A DNA stretch of 43,795 nt from Lentisphaeria bacterium (GCA_017963105.1 JAGCTY010000043.1:1-43795), one strand, 5' to 3'; positions 23,981-32,537 are shown, numbered from the stretch's first letter. Notes: generated by a model from the letters alone, not told the origin. Program-made: numbers and translations.

Positions 23981-25186
23981 ATGAGCGTACAAAGCAGACA
24001 GGCGCTTCGCCTGATGAAGTTCGTGGCGGAGATGAGGAAGAACAACTTTCCGAACGCGGGCAGTTTCGCAAGGCTTCTCCGGAGAGCCGACGAGGAGGAA
24101 AGCATCCCCTGCACATGCAGTACGCGCACGGTGATGCGTGACATCGAAACGCTGAAAACGGAGTACAACGCCCCGATCGAATACGATCCGGTCAACCGCG
24201 GGTATTTCCTGCTCAATCCGAGCTGGGAACTGAGCGTCCCTCTGATGAACGACGACGTTTTGAGCATGTCCATGCTCAGCACGCGTCTCGCGTCCGATTT
24301 CCTGCCGGAGCCGGTCCGGAGCCGGGCGAATTCGGCCATGGAGAATGCGCTGGCGGGCAACAGCTCCCGTTTTTTCGACGACGCCATGATCGAGTCCATC
24401 CTGTGCGCCACCGGCATCAAGTCCGCGGTCGATCCGGAGGTCTTCCGAAAGGTTTTCGACGCCTGGCGTATGCACCAGGTCGTCAGGCTGACCTACCGCA
24501 AGCCGAACGAGCCGGAATCCGTCCGCAGTTTCGAGCCGCACATCCTCGCGTTCCGCAACGGCGTCTGGTACGCCAAGGGTTATGAGACCGGCACGAAGGA
24601 CGTCAAGGTATACGCCGTCCAGCGCATCGGCGACGTCGCGTACGCGGGCGACACCTTCGTTTCCGACAAGAAACTCATCGAGGACACCCGGAAAAACGGC
24701 CTCTTCATCTATCCCAGGGTCAGCGACATCCGGCTCCGCTGCGACGCGTCCATCGCGTTTTATCTGCGCGAGCATCAGCCCGTCAAGCAGTTCAAGGTCG
24801 AGCCGCAGACCGACGGCTCGCTCATCATCACGCTCAAACCCGCGTTCGAACACGAGGTCATCCGCTGGATTCTCGGCGAGGCCGGCAAAATCGAAGTGCT
24901 GTCGCCGCCCGAACTCCGCGGGAAGATCGCTGCCGCGGGCAGGCTCATCTGGGAACGCAACCGGGAAGAACCCGCCTCCGCGAAAAAGACAGAAAAAGAC
25001 GCGTCGCCCGAAAAGAAGTCGAAGCCCGCTCCGGCGGAAGTGACCCCCGCCCCGAACGTCAGGCGGAAAAAAGCGTCGGCGAAGGCAAAACCCGCACAGA
25101 ATACCCAAAAGGCGTCCGACGAGTCGAACCCGGCCCGGCCGGGGAAACCGGCCGCATCGAAGAAAATCGGATCGAAAGGGCGTTGA
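23981..25186 (+). CDS. WYL-domain transcriptional regulator with Lys/Ala/Pro-rich tail
   Basis: This 401-residue protein has an N-terminal DNA-binding region (about 1-70, ending STRTVMRDIETLKTEYNAPIEYD), then a WYL domain (about 150-235) in which HQVVRLTYRKP and EPHILAFRNGVWYAKGYE are typical, and a WCX-like part up to about 325. The last 75 residues are a low-complexity, basic Lys/Ala/Pro tail (KKASAKAKPAQ, KKIGSKGR) like histone H1 or AlgP-type tails. WYL domains sense ligands, often nucleic acids or nucleotides. The tail is unusual for the family and may add non-specific DNA binding. What it regulates is unknown; the small-protein and radical SAM genes downstream are candidates. Confidence 0.85.
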   Translation: MSVQSRQALRLMKFVAEMRKNNFPNAGSFARLLRRADEEESIPCTCSTRTVMRDIETLKTEYNAPIEYDPVNRGYFLLNPSWELSVPLMNDDVLSMSMLSTRLASDFLPEPVRSRANSAMENALAGNSSRFFDDAMIESILCATGIKSAVDPEVFRKVFDAWRMHQVVRLTYRKPNEPESVRSFEPHILAFRNGVWYAKGYETGTKDVKVYAVQRIGDVAYAGDTFVSDKKLIEDTRKNGLFIYPRVSDIRLRCDASIAFYLREHQPVKQFKVEPQTDGSLIITLKPAFEHEVIRWILGEAGKIEVLSPPELRGKIAAAGRLIWERNREEPASAKKTEKDASPEKKSKPAPAEVTPAPNVRRKKASAKAKPAQNTQKASDESNPARPGKPAASKKIGSKGR

Positions 25187-25340
25187 ATCCGTCCGTGCCG
25201 CCGGAGCTATGACATTTCGTGGCGCGGGCGGCGGTGTATCTTGGAACGTTGTCTGAAGCGAAATGACCCGAAACAGAAACAAAACGGTATGACAGCGCCC
25301 CCCCCGCTCCATACCGGCAACACAACAAGGAGTAACAGAA

Positions 25341-25574
25341 ATGCCATCCGTCATCAGACCGTTGTTCGGGAAAAACCCGGAGTTCTATGCGATGTCCTGC
25401 CCGAAATGCGGCTGGAAGGAAACGCTCGAACTTGATCCGTGCGAGATGACAACGATCACGCTGGACGACGTTCCGCCCAGCGGACCGCGGGGCGTGACCG
25501 AGCTGCCGAAAAACTGCCCGGAATGCGGCGCCCGCCTGAAAAAGGAAAAGCTCCCCATCCGTATTATCAATTGA
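25341..25574 (+). CDS. Small zinc-ribbon protein
   Basis: This 77-residue protein has two CxxC pairs, SCPKCGW (about residues 19-23) and NCPECGA (about 58-61), forming a probable four-Cys zinc ribbon. AAGGAG lies 9 bp before the ATG. It has no other recognised domain. It sits between the WYL regulator and a charged small protein. Zinc binding is expected; a role in nucleic-acid or protein binding is possible but not shown. Confidence 0.7.
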   Translation: MPSVIRPLFGKNPEFYAMSCPKCGWKETLELDPCEMTTITLDDVPPSGPRGVTELPKNCPECGARLKKEKLPIRIIN

Positions 25575-25630
25575 AACAGGGGAGCCGTCGGAGCAAACAA
25601 CCATAAACAGCCAAACCGGGAGATAAAACC

Positions 25631-26002
25631 ATGTCATTGTCCGAGAAAGAGAAGAAAAGAATCCGCGAGATCGAAAATGCCGTCGAAGAGGAGAAGCCGG
25701 TCGAGGATCTGGGTCTGGAACGAAGAAAAAGCAAAACAGGGAAACTGCCCGGAGAGAAGCGGCCGCGCATGATGGGGGACATGATCCCGCTCGAAAAACG
25801 CCGTCCGGGACTGGCCGAAAAGCTTATTTCATCCACCCAGTCGCTTTTGGGGCCGACGCTCATGGGATTGTTTATTCCACCCTTCGGCCCCGGAAAAGGA
25901 ACGCCGAAAAAAGACGACGAGCCGTCCGAAAAGAATTCCAAGCCCCGTCCGGAGAGAAAGAAAAAGAAGACCGAAAAGGATGACGAAGAACGCGACAAGT
26001 AA
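25631..26002 (+). CDS. Highly charged small protein, unknown
   Basis: This 123-residue protein is Lys/Glu/Arg-rich at both ends with a short less-polar centre (LISSTQSLLGPTLMGLFIPPFGPG, 24 residues around position 65-85) that could lie in or on a membrane. The C-terminus is a run of charged residues. GGGAGA precedes the ATG at a good distance. It is not recognised. It could be a membrane-associated adaptor or a disordered protein; spacing of 57 bp from the zinc-ribbon gene suggests co-transcription. Confidence 0.55.
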   Translation: MSLSEKEKKRIREIENAVEEEKPVEDLGLERRKSKTGKLPGEKRPRMMGDMIPLEKRRPGLAEKLISSTQSLLGPTLMGLFIPPFGPGKGTPKKDDEPSEKNSKPRPERKKKKTEKDDEERDK

Positions 26003-26083
26003 ACGAAACGGATTCTCCGGCGGGCCGAACGTCGGGTTCGCCGGAACGCCCCGTCGCAAAGAAACCATAACCCATTCCCTTTC

Positions 26084-26953
26084 ATGGCTGAATCGAACAT
26101 GTCCGGTCGTTTTGCGCTTCCCGATCCGCTGCCCGCCTTTATGACGCTGGAAGTGACGAAGGCGTGCAATTATCAGTGTCCATTTTGCTATTGCTTCTGG
26201 CACGAGCGCCCGGAACTGGCGGGCCCCGAACTGGATACCTCCGAATGGAAGCATCTGATCGATTGCTGTATCCGGAAAGGCGCAAAGAATCTGCTCTTCT
26301 CGGGCGGAGAGGCGCTGCTCCGGGACGATATTCGTGAACTGCTGGACCATGCGGTCCGGGCGGGCCGGGAAACCGGCGTTTCCCTGTTCACGAACGGAAG
26401 CCTGATGGATGAAACCATGTTCCTGTTCTGCAAGGCGCGGAAGATCACGGTTTCGACCAGCCTTCAGGGGCTGCGTACGCACGCGGCCATGACCGGCGCA
26501 GGGACAGGATACAGGAAGACGCTGGAGCTGATTTCCCTGGGGCATCAGGAGAAATGGCCCGTAGCGGTCAGCATCGTCGTCTCGCAGGTGAACAAGGGCG
26601 AGATACGGGATCTTTTCGCGGCCGCCGCGTTGTGCGGCGCAAGTTTCATCCAGCTTGGGCCGATGATGCCGGAGGGGCGCGGCGAAAAGCATCCGGAATG
26701 GACTCTGTCCTTCGAGGAATGGGATTCTGTGAAGCAGGACATCCGGAGCATGAAGGACTTCAGCGTTCCGTACGTTTTCTGCGACGAAATGATCTGCGCG
26801 TGCCGGAGCCACGCCCCTGAGATCGCGGAACGCTTCCCCCCCGTGAAAAAGGCGGGCGCCTGCGAAGCGGGAAGGAAGTTCGGCGTGATCGGCCCGGACG
26901 GGAACTACCGGAAATGCATCCACTGTTACCCCGATAAGAAAACAACCCCCTGA
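26084..26953 (+). CDS. Radical SAM protein with short SPASM/twitch-like C-terminus
   Basis: This 289-residue enzyme has the radical SAM cluster motif CNYQCPFC (C28, C32, C35), followed by FSGGEALLRDD, the GGE SAM-binding motif. The middle carries TNGSLMDE and QLGPMMPEG. The C-terminus has several Cys (CDEMICAC, GACEAGRKFG, YRKCIHCY) in the spacing of a twitch or short SPASM domain, so an extra Fe-S cluster is likely. SPASM proteins often modify peptides or carry out anaerobic maturation. The substrate is unknown; a Cys-rich 82-residue protein lies 16 bp downstream. No good ribosome site precedes ATG 26084, and ATG 26099 is an alternative. Confidence 0.85.
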   Translation: MAESNMSGRFALPDPLPAFMTLEVTKACNYQCPFCYCFWHERPELAGPELDTSEWKHLIDCCIRKGAKNLLFSGGEALLRDDIRELLDHAVRAGRETGVSLFTNGSLMDETMFLFCKARKITVSTSLQGLRTHAAMTGAGTGYRKTLELISLGHQEKWPVAVSIVVSQVNKGEIRDLFAAAALCGASFIQLGPMMPEGRGEKHPEWTLSFEEWDSVKQDIRSMKDFSVPYVFCDEMICACRSHAPEIAERFPPVKKAGACEAGRKFGVIGPDGNYRKCIHCYPDKKTTP

Positions 26954-26969
26954 AGGAAAGGACTTGTCA

Positions 26970-27218
26970 ATGGGAATCTCGCAAACATCGCTGGATTGTC
27001 TTCTCAACAAATGCGGATCATGCCATTACTACCAGGTGGACTGCCGCGAGTTCAAAATCAACCCCGGCGGCAGGGTCTGGATGAAGTTCGAGGACTACAA
27101 CGGGACATGCAAACTGTTCGGCAATCCCCGTCCCCGCATCGGCGCCTACAGCTCCTGCCGCTGTCCGGGCGGTAAGAAGATGTATAAACTCTGGCTGGAG
27201 CTTCCGTCGGACAAGTAA
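26970..27218 (+). CDS. Cys-rich small protein
   Basis: This 82-residue protein has seven Cys: LDCLLNKCGSCHYYQVDC near the N-terminus, GTCKLFG in the middle and SSCRCPGGKK near the end. The pattern suggests metal or cluster binding. GGAAAGGA lies upstream of ATG 26970, which I prefer over the TTG six bases earlier. It immediately follows the radical SAM gene and could be its substrate or partner. A RiPP precursor is possible, but the protein is larger and more folded-looking than most precursors, and no leader/core boundary is visible. Confidence 0.65.
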   Translation: MGISQTSLDCLLNKCGSCHYYQVDCREFKINPGGRVWMKFEDYNGTCKLFGNPRPRIGAYSSCRCPGGKKMYKLWLELPSDK

Positions 27219-27308
27219 AAGAGGTCCGAGGGACTTCACGGTCTCGATCTCCGGCAGCGCCCGGCGGACGCGGCACGCGTCCGCAGCGGGTGCGCGGGAT
27301 TGGTTCCG

Positions 27309-27409
27309 CCTCGGAATCGGCGGGGAGGGCGCCGTCCGCCGGGGCGCGCGCGACGTCGGATCGGACGGCGCGAAAACCCGGCTCCGTTTGCCTCGGAATC
27401 GGCGGGGAG
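27309..27409. repeat. 19-bp direct repeat, two copies
   Basis: CCTCGGAATCGGCGGGGAG occurs at 27309-27327 and again at 27391-27409, 82 bp apart in an otherwise gene-free 200-bp interval. The second copy is part of the aroA terminator hairpin. Confidence 0.8.
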
Positions 27410-27414
27410 CCGGG
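27373..27414 (-). terminator. Probable terminator after aroA
   Basis: On the minus strand CCCGGCTCC (27414-27406) pairs with GGAGCCGGG (27385-27377), followed by TTTT. It lies directly after the aroA stop. The T-run is short, so termination may be partial. Confidence 0.6.
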
Positions 27415-27416
27415 AA

Positions 27417-28703
27417 TCAGACGGCGTAGAAATCCGCTCCGAGCCTGGAGAAATCGTCGATGAAGGTCGGGTAGGTGACGGCGATCGATTCCGCGGAGTC
27501 GATCAGGGTCGGTTCCTTCTCGTTCTCGGCGCAGGTCATGCCGGCGATGGCCAGCGACATCGCCACGCGGTGGTCGCGGAAACTGTCGACGTGGGCGGGC
27601 TTCAGCTTGCCGCCGGTGACCGCCATGCCGTCCTCGAATTCAACGACCTGGATTCCCATCTTCGTCAGTTCCTGCGCCATGACCGCGATCCGGTCGGTTT
27701 CCTTCAGACGAGCCTGCGCGACGTTCTTCAGCACGGTGATGCCGTCTGCGCATGCGGCCACGACGGCCAGGATCGGCAGGAGGTCGGGCGTGGAGTTCAG
27801 GTCGAGTTCGGCGGCATGGAGCTTCACGGCGCCGGGCCTCACGCGTGCGAATCCGGGGCCGGTCTCGATTTTCGCGCCCATGCGCCCGACAAGCTCGACG
27901 AACGCCTTGTCGCCCTGCGGGTCGCTGAAATCGAGGTTGCGGATCAGGATGCCGCCGCCGGTCACGATGGCCGCCGCGAGGGGGAACGCCGCGGTGGAGA
28001 AGTCGCCGGGAATGGTTTCGTTGAACGGCTTGAACTGCTGGCCGCCGACCACGTGAAACCGCGTGTAGTTTTTGTTGTATTTCAGGTCGATGTTCTGGCG
28101 CTTCAGCCAGGCGAGCGTCATTTCGACGTAGGGGACCTCGTTCAGGAACGGGACGTTCAGGATGGTGTCGCCCGCGGCGAGCGGTGCGGCGAGCAGGAGC
28201 GCGGAGAGATACTGGGAGGACGTGCCGTCGACGGAAGTTTCGCCGCCGCGGATGGGGCCCGTGACCGTGAGGGGGCAGTGTCCGTCGCTGGATTCGGTTT
28301 TTGCGCCGAGGTCGTTCAGCGCGGCCAGCAGGGGCTCCATAGGGCGGTTCTGCAGGGACTCGTCGCCGCCGAACGAGATCGGCGAAGAGGAGAGCGCCGC
28401 CAGCGCGCTGAAGATGCGCAGCCCGGTGCCGGAGTTCCCCATGTCCAGCCGACGCGCCGGTTCGATCAGTCGGCCGCCTGTGCCGATGACCTGCCAGAGG
28501 GAGTCGTCGCCCCGGCGGATCCAGGCGCCGAGGGCGCAGGCCGCGGAGAGGCAGGAGAGGGTGTCGTCGGAAACGAGCGGGGCCCTGATGACGGAGGAGC
28601 CTTTCGCGAGGGCTGCGATGGCGAGTGCGCGGATGGTATGGGACTTGGATCCGGGGACGGCGGTTTCGCCGTTGATCTGCGAGTGTCTGACGGATAAGTG
28701 CAT
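27417..28703 (-). CDS. aroA: 3-phosphoshikimate 1-carboxyvinyltransferase (EPSP synthase)
   Basis: This 428-residue cytoplasmic enzyme joins PEP to shikimate-3-phosphate in aromatic amino-acid synthesis. The signatures are PGSKSHTIRALAIAALAKG near the N-terminus, DMGNSGTGLRIFSALAAL, the SSQYLSALLLAAPLA segment, GDFSTAAFPLAAA and the C-terminal RLKETDRIAVMAQEL and FRDHRVAMSLAIAG. The start at 28703 has a GGAG about 10 bp upstream; the open frame continues far upstream only because the region lacks stops. It is the last gene of the riboflavin-nusB-ftsY operon, 32 bp after ftsY. Confidence 0.95.
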   Translation of the reverse strand: MHLSVRHSQINGETAVPGSKSHTIRALAIAALAKGSSVIRAPLVSDDTLSCLSAACALGAWIRRGDDSLWQVIGTGGRLIEPARRLDMGNSGTGLRIFSALAALSSSPISFGGDESLQNRPMEPLLAALNDLGAKTESSDGHCPLTVTGPIRGGETSVDGTSSQYLSALLLAAPLAAGDTILNVPFLNEVPYVEMTLAWLKRQNIDLKYNKNYTRFHVVGGQQFKPFNETIPGDFSTAAFPLAAAIVTGGGILIRNLDFSDPQGDKAFVELVGRMGAKIETGPGFARVRPGAVKLHAAELDLNSTPDLLPILAVVAACADGITVLKNVAQARLKETDRIAVMAQELTKMGIQVVEFEDGMAVTGGKLKPAHVDSFRDHRVAMSLAIAGMTCAENEKEPTLIDSAESIAVTYPTFIDDFSRLGADFYAV

Positions 28704-28735
28704 GTTGGATGACTCCGTATGGTTCCGGCTTGAGG

Positions 28736-29683
28736 TTAGGATTCGGATTCCGTCCCGGCGCCGGCGTCCGGCGGGAAGATCGCGTTCGCGTAGGTCTCCG
28801 GGTCGAAGACCTGCAGGTCGTCCGGCTGTTCGCCGAGGCCGACGAAGAGGATGGGCAGGCCGAATTCTCGCTGTGCGGCGCAGGCGGCCCCTCCTTTTCC
28901 GGTGCCGTCCATTTTGGTAAGGACCATGGCGGATGCGCCGGAGATGGAGGCGAACTCGCGGGCCTGGGCAATGGAATTGCTGCCGTGGCTGGCGTCGATG
29001 GTGAGGATGGTCTCGTGGGGCGCGCCGGGCAGGACTTTGTTGATGATGCGCGTGACTTTCGCCAGCTCGTCCATCAGGTTCTTGCGGTTCTGCTGGCGTC
29101 CGGCTGTGTCGATGAGAAGGTAGTCCACGTCCTTCGCGACTGCGGACTTCACGGCGTCGAACGCCACGGACGCGGGGTCCGCGCCCTGTTTCGCCGCGAC
29201 GATCTGGCTGCCGGTGCGTTCGGCCCACAGCGTGAGCTGTTCGACGGCGGCGGCGCGGAAGGTGTCGCACGCGCCGAGCATGACGCGGTGTCCGTCCTGC
29301 GTGAGCGCGGCGGCGAGTTTGCCGATGGTGGTGGTCTTGCCGCTGCCGTTCACGCCGACGAAGAGCAGCACGGTCACGCCGTCCGGGTTCTTCCGCATGG
29401 GGCGCGCGCCTTCCGAAAGGATTTTCCTGAGTTCGGCGGCGGCCACGCGGGAGATGTCGTCGGAGGATTTGAGCTCGCCGAGCTTGTAGCGTTCGCGGAT
29501 GTTCTGCACGATGGTGCGCGAGGCGGCCATGCCGAGGTCGGTTCCGATCAGGGTCTTTTCCAGTTCGGCGAAATCCTCCTCGGTCCACTCCTTTTTCCCG
29601 GTGAAGAGACCGGAAATCTTGCGGTTGACGGCCACCGCGGTCTTCTGGAGGCCGTTTTTGAATTTGGAGAAAATGGAAAACAT
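28736..29683 (-). CDS. ftsY: Signal recognition particle receptor FtsY
   Basis: This 315-residue SRP GTPase docks ribosome-SRP complexes at the membrane. The N-terminal helical domain is followed by the P-loop GVNGSGKTTT (about 110-119), DTFRAAAVEQL, DTAGRQQN, TKMDGTGKGG and VGLGEQPDDLQVF. There is no long acidic A-domain, as in many non-enterobacterial FtsYs. The motif usually read as DATTGQN is DASHGSN here, a mild departure. It sits between nusB and aroA in a tight operon. Identification is firm; Ffh is excluded by length and the lack of an M domain. Confidence 0.95.
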   Translation of the reverse strand: MFSIFSKFKNGLQKTAVAVNRKISGLFTGKKEWTEEDFAELEKTLIGTDLGMAASRTIVQNIRERYKLGELKSSDDISRVAAAELRKILSEGARPMRKNPDGVTVLLFVGVNGSGKTTTIGKLAAALTQDGHRVMLGACDTFRAAAVEQLTLWAERTGSQIVAAKQGADPASVAFDAVKSAVAKDVDYLLIDTAGRQQNRKNLMDELAKVTRIINKVLPGAPHETILTIDASHGSNSIAQAREFASISGASAMVLTKMDGTGKGGAACAAQREFGLPILFVGLGEQPDDLQVFDPETYANAIFPPDAGAGTESES

Positions 29684-29689
29684 GCCCCG

Positions 29690-30253
29690 TTACTCCGTCC
29701 TGCCGCCCGCGGGGTTCTTTTCGATCTCGTTCTTGATGCCGTTCAGGATGCCGTTGATGAAGACGCCGGATTTCTCGTCGCTGAAATCTTTCGCGATCTC
29801 GATCGCCTCGTCGATGCTCACGAGGTGCGGGATGTCCGGGCAGTACAGCATTTCCGCCACGGCCACCTTCATGATGTTGCGGTCCACGGCGGACATGCGT
29901 TCCACGTCCCACTTTTCGGAGAATTTTCCGAGGTAGCCGGTGATCACGTCGTCGTTGGCCTGTACGTTGGCGATCAGGCTTTCCGCGTAGGCCTGGGCGC
30001 GGCGGAAGACGCGGGCGTCGGTGAACTCGCCGGACTCCTCGGCCTGCGCCCAGAAATCCTCCATCGTGTTCGGCTCGGTCACGCTGTCCCGGATGTCGCA
30101 TTCGAAAAGGTACTGCATCGCCAGCTCGCGGCCGAGCCGCTTGAAGTGCTGGTGCGGCTGGAAGTGAGGCTGATGCGTCTTTTTGCCGTTCGGGGTGTGC
30201 TTTTCCGGGACGTCGTCCCCGGCTTCGTGTTCAAAATCAGGTTCTGTGTTCAT
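29690..30253 (-). CDS. nusB: Transcription antitermination factor NusB
   Basis: This 187-residue protein joins the antitermination complex on rRNA leaders. The NusB fold begins near residue 35 (RLGRELAMQYLFECDI) and contains MSAVDRNIMKVAVAEML and SIDEAIEIAKDFSDEKSGVFINGILN. The first 30 residues are a charged, His-rich extension not usual in the family. It overlaps neither neighbour but is 6 bp from ftsY. The ribH-nusB order is common in bacteria and supports the call. Confidence 0.93.
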   Translation of the reverse strand: MNTEPDFEHEAGDDVPEKHTPNGKKTHQPHFQPHQHFKRLGRELAMQYLFECDIRDSVTEPNTMEDFWAQAEESGEFTDARVFRRAQAYAESLIANVQANDDVITGYLGKFSEKWDVERMSAVDRNIMKVAVAEMLYCPDIPHLVSIDEAIEIAKDFSDEKSGVFINGILNGIKNEIEKNPAGGRTE

Positions 30254-30306
30254 GGTAGTTCCGGATGGGCTGGATTCTGGAGAATGAAACGGAAACGGTC
30301 CGCGGC

Positions 30307-30783
30307 TCAGAGTTTCTTGTTCAGGTTTGCCATTTCGATCGCCGCGACAGCCGCGTCGGCGCCGCGGTTGCCCGCCTTGGTGCCGGAGCGTTCGATGGCC
30401 TGCTCGATGTTTTCGACCGTAACGACGCCGTAGATGACCGGGACGCCGGTCTCCATGCCGATCTGGGCGAGGGATTTCGAGACCTGGCTGTAGATGGTGG
30501 AGGCGTGGGCGGTGGCTCCCTGGATGACCACGCCGAGCGCGATCACGGCGTCGTAGCCGCCGCTTTTCGCGAGCTTGGAGACCGCGAACGGGAGTTCGAA
30601 GGAACCGGGCACCCAGGCCTGGGTGATGTTCGCGCGGCTTCCTCCGTGGCGGACGATCGCGTCGACCGCGCCGCTGAAGAGTTTGGAAACGAAGAATTCG
30701 TTGAAACGTGCGCAGACGACGGCGATTTTGAGGCCGGCGGCGCTGAGGTTGCCTTCCAGTACGGTGAGTTCGTCTTTTGCCAT
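30307..30783 (-). CDS. ribH: 6,7-dimethyl-8-ribityllumazine synthase
   Basis: This 158-residue enzyme condenses 5-amino-6-ribitylaminouracil with DHBP, made by the upstream RibBA, to give lumazine. The family motifs are IAVVCARFNEFFVSKL, WVPGSFELPFAVSKLA, ALGVVIQGATAHASTIYSQVSKS (GATxH with the catalytic His) and PVIYGVVTVENIEQAIERSGTKAGNRG. Length is standard. It lies 83 bp after ribBA and is under the same riboswitch. RibD and RibE are not in the window. Confidence 0.95.
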   Translation of the reverse strand: MAKDELTVLEGNLSAAGLKIAVVCARFNEFFVSKLFSGAVDAIVRHGGSRANITQAWVPGSFELPFAVSKLAKSGGYDAVIALGVVIQGATAHASTIYSQVSKSLAQIGMETGVPVIYGVVTVENIEQAIERSGTKAGNRGADAAVAAIEMANLNKKL

Positions 30784-30866
30784 GATGGTTTCTCCTGACG
30801 TATGTTGATTCGATGTTGTGATTTCAGTTCGGTTTCATTGTTTCCGGCCGGCGGGGAAGGCGGGGG

Positions 30867-32057
30867 TCAGATCAGATGCCCCATCTTCTCGCGTTTCGTG
30901 TCCAGGTAGTGCCTGTTGTACTCGCCCGGCTCGATCACGATGGGAACGCGTTCGTCGATGACGAGCCCGTAGCCGTCGATGCCGACCACCTTCATCGGGT
31001 TGTTCGTGAGCAGCCGGAGGTGCTTCACGCCCAGGTCGAGCAGGATCTGCGCACCGATGCCGTATTCGCGGAGGTCGGGCGGGAATCCGAGGCGGATGTT
31101 GGCCTCGACGGTGTCGCAGCCCTCCTCCTGGAGCTTGTACGCGCGGAGCTTGTTCTCCAGGCCGATGCCGCGTCCCTCCTGCCGCAGATAGACCAGCACG
31201 CCCGCGCCCTCCTGCGCGATCATGCGCATGGCGGTGTGGAGCTGGTCGCCGCAGTCGCAGCGCATGGAGCCGAAGACGTCGCCCGTGAGGCATTCGCTGT
31301 GCATCCTGACGAGCACGGACTCCGCTGCGGCGACGTCGCCGTGGGTCAGCGCCAGATGGCACGCGCCGTCGAGGCTGGAGCGGAACAGATGGAGCATGAA
31401 ATCGCCGTAGGCGGTCGGGAGCTTTACGCAGAGTTCCTCCTCCACGAGCTTTTCCTTTTTGCGGCGGTATTCGATGAGCGAGGCGATGGAGCAGAGTTTG
31501 AGGCCGAATTTCTCCTTGAATGCCGCGAGGTCGTCCAGGCGCGCCATCGTGCCGTCGTCCTTCGTGATCTCGCAGATCACAGCCGCCGGCCGGAGCCCCG
31601 CCAGACGCGCCAGGTCCACGGACGCCTCCGTGTGGCCGGTTCGCTGGAGCACGCCGCCGGGACGCGCCGCGATGGGGAACACGTGGCCGGGGATGCCGAA
31701 ATCCTCTCGTTTCGCCGCCGGGTCGAGCAGCGCCCTGATGGTGGCGGCGCGGTCGGACGCGCTGATGCCGGTGGTCCCGGTGAGCACGTCGACGCTCTCG
31801 GTGAACGCCGTCTTGAAATGGTCGGTGGAGGGCGCGCGGTAGATGCCGAGTTCCTTCGCCCGCGCCTCGGTGATGGGGGCGCAGACCAGTCCGCGCGCAT
31901 GGGTGATCATGAAATTGACATGTTCCGGCGTGATCTTTTCCGCCGCGCACACCAGATCGCCTTCGTTCTCGCGTTTCTCGTCGTCCGTGACGATTACGAG
32001 CCGGCCTGCGCGCACGTCCTCCAGGACGCTTTCCACGGTGTCGAATCTGCTGTCCAT
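30867..32057 (-). CDS. ribBA: Bifunctional DHBP synthase / GTP cyclohydrolase II
   Basis: This 396-residue enzyme makes both riboflavin precursors: DHBP from ribulose-5-phosphate and the pyrimidine from GTP. The N-terminal RibB domain (about 1-200) has [22 protein letters not shown] and [16 protein letters not shown]. The C-terminal RibA domain (about 205-396) has [18 protein letters not shown] with the three zinc Cys, then [13 protein letters not shown] and LLTNNPMKV. All catalytic features appear intact. It is the first gene after an FMN riboswitch and a near-consensus promoter, so the operon should be repressed by FMN. Confidence 0.96.
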   Translation of the reverse strand: MDSRFDTVESVLEDVRAGRLVIVTDDEKRENEGDLVCAAEKITPEHVNFMITHARGLVCAPITEARAKELGIYRAPSTDHFKTAFTESVDVLTGTTGISASDRAATIRALLDPAAKREDFGIPGHVFPIAARPGGVLQRTGHTEASVDLARLAGLRPAAVICEITKDDGTMARLDDLAAFKEKFGLKLCSIASLIEYRRKKEKLVEEELCVKLPTAYGDFMLHLFRSSLDGACHLALTHGDVAAAESVLVRMHSECLTGDVFGSMRCDCGDQLHTAMRMIAQEGAGVLVYLRQEGRGIGLENKLRAYKLQEEGCDTVEANIRLGFPPDLREYGIGAQILLDLGVKHLRLLTNNPMKVVGIDGYGLVIDERVPIVIEPGEYNRHYLDTKREKMGHLI

Positions 32058-32124
32058 TCTCGATTGACCTCGTAAGTTGTTCTGCGGTATCGGGATTTTC
32101 GCCTAAAGAACATGCCTGACGCTG

Positions 32125-32300
32125 CAATGATTCTCTCCTCCGGACTGCCTCGCCGCCGGACGCGCCGAAGCGCGCACGGCGGGTCGTTCACCGTCGGTCG
32201 TGGAATTCCACCACGTCGGCCGGCCTGCGCCGGTTCGCGGACTTTCACCGCCGGTCTGGACTTTCAGGTGCATCCGTCAGGACGCGCCCTTTCACCTAAC
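32125..32300 (-). ncRNA. FMN riboswitch (RFN element)
   Basis: The minus strand shows the RFN core: ACCGGCGGTGAAAGTCCGCG, GGTGGAATTCCACGACCGAC, CGGTGA, and near the 3' end AGTCCGGAGGAGAGAATC. These match the conserved helices and joints of FMN aptamers. The hairpin before ACCGGCGGT (GCACCTGAAAGTCCAG) differs from the usual GGGGTGAAATTCCCC. It lies between the promoter and ribBA; about 70 nt separate it from the ATG. No T-tailed terminator is clear, so control may be at translation. The exact outer boundaries are approximate. Confidence 0.92.
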
Positions 32301-32342
32301 CCCGAATGACTGCAATGTGTCTGTTGAAAAAATGCAAGTTAT

Positions 32343-32371
32343 AATATACACGCGCAGGAAGGATTTGTCAA
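32343..32371 (-). promoter_or_regulatory. ribBA operon promoter TTGACA-17-TATATT
   Basis: On the minus strand TTGACA (32371-32366) and TATATT (32348-32343) are 17 bp apart, about 40 bp upstream of the riboswitch. It is one of the two strongest promoters in the window. Confidence 0.85.
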
Positions 32372-32509
32372 GTGCCGACGGCCGGGAAGAGGAGAAACTG
32401 CGGCAAATGAACCGGTCCCGCGGCCTGGTTCGAAGGTTTTGCCGTCCGTCGTTCCTTCCGCCGCACCATGCGGCGGGGAGCGTTTTCGCGGAAAAAAGGC
32501 GGGGAAACC

Positions 32510-32537
32510 TTGATTTTGGACGAAAACATGGTATAGT
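32510..32537 (+). promoter_or_regulatory. rex promoter TTGATT-16-TATAGT
   Basis: TTGATT (32510-32515) and TATAGT (32532-32537) are 16 bp apart, 33 bp before the rex ATG. No Rex-type operator (TTGTGAA...TTCACAA) was recognised. The 140 bp between this and the ribBA promoter hold no gene. Confidence 0.65.

Noticed and set aside
26970..27218. RiPP precursor for the radical SAM enzyme as a firm call
   Set aside because: No leader/core boundary, and the Cys spacing fits a metal site as well; kept as a hypothesis only.
27417..30101. An 894-codon minus frame suggesting a long fusion ending in AroA
   Set aside because: The upstream part is an out-of-frame reading of nusB and ftsY; AroA has its own start and ribosome site at 28703.
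28709..30433. A 574-codon plus frame opposite ftsY and nusB
   Set aside because: Antisense shadow of identified genes.
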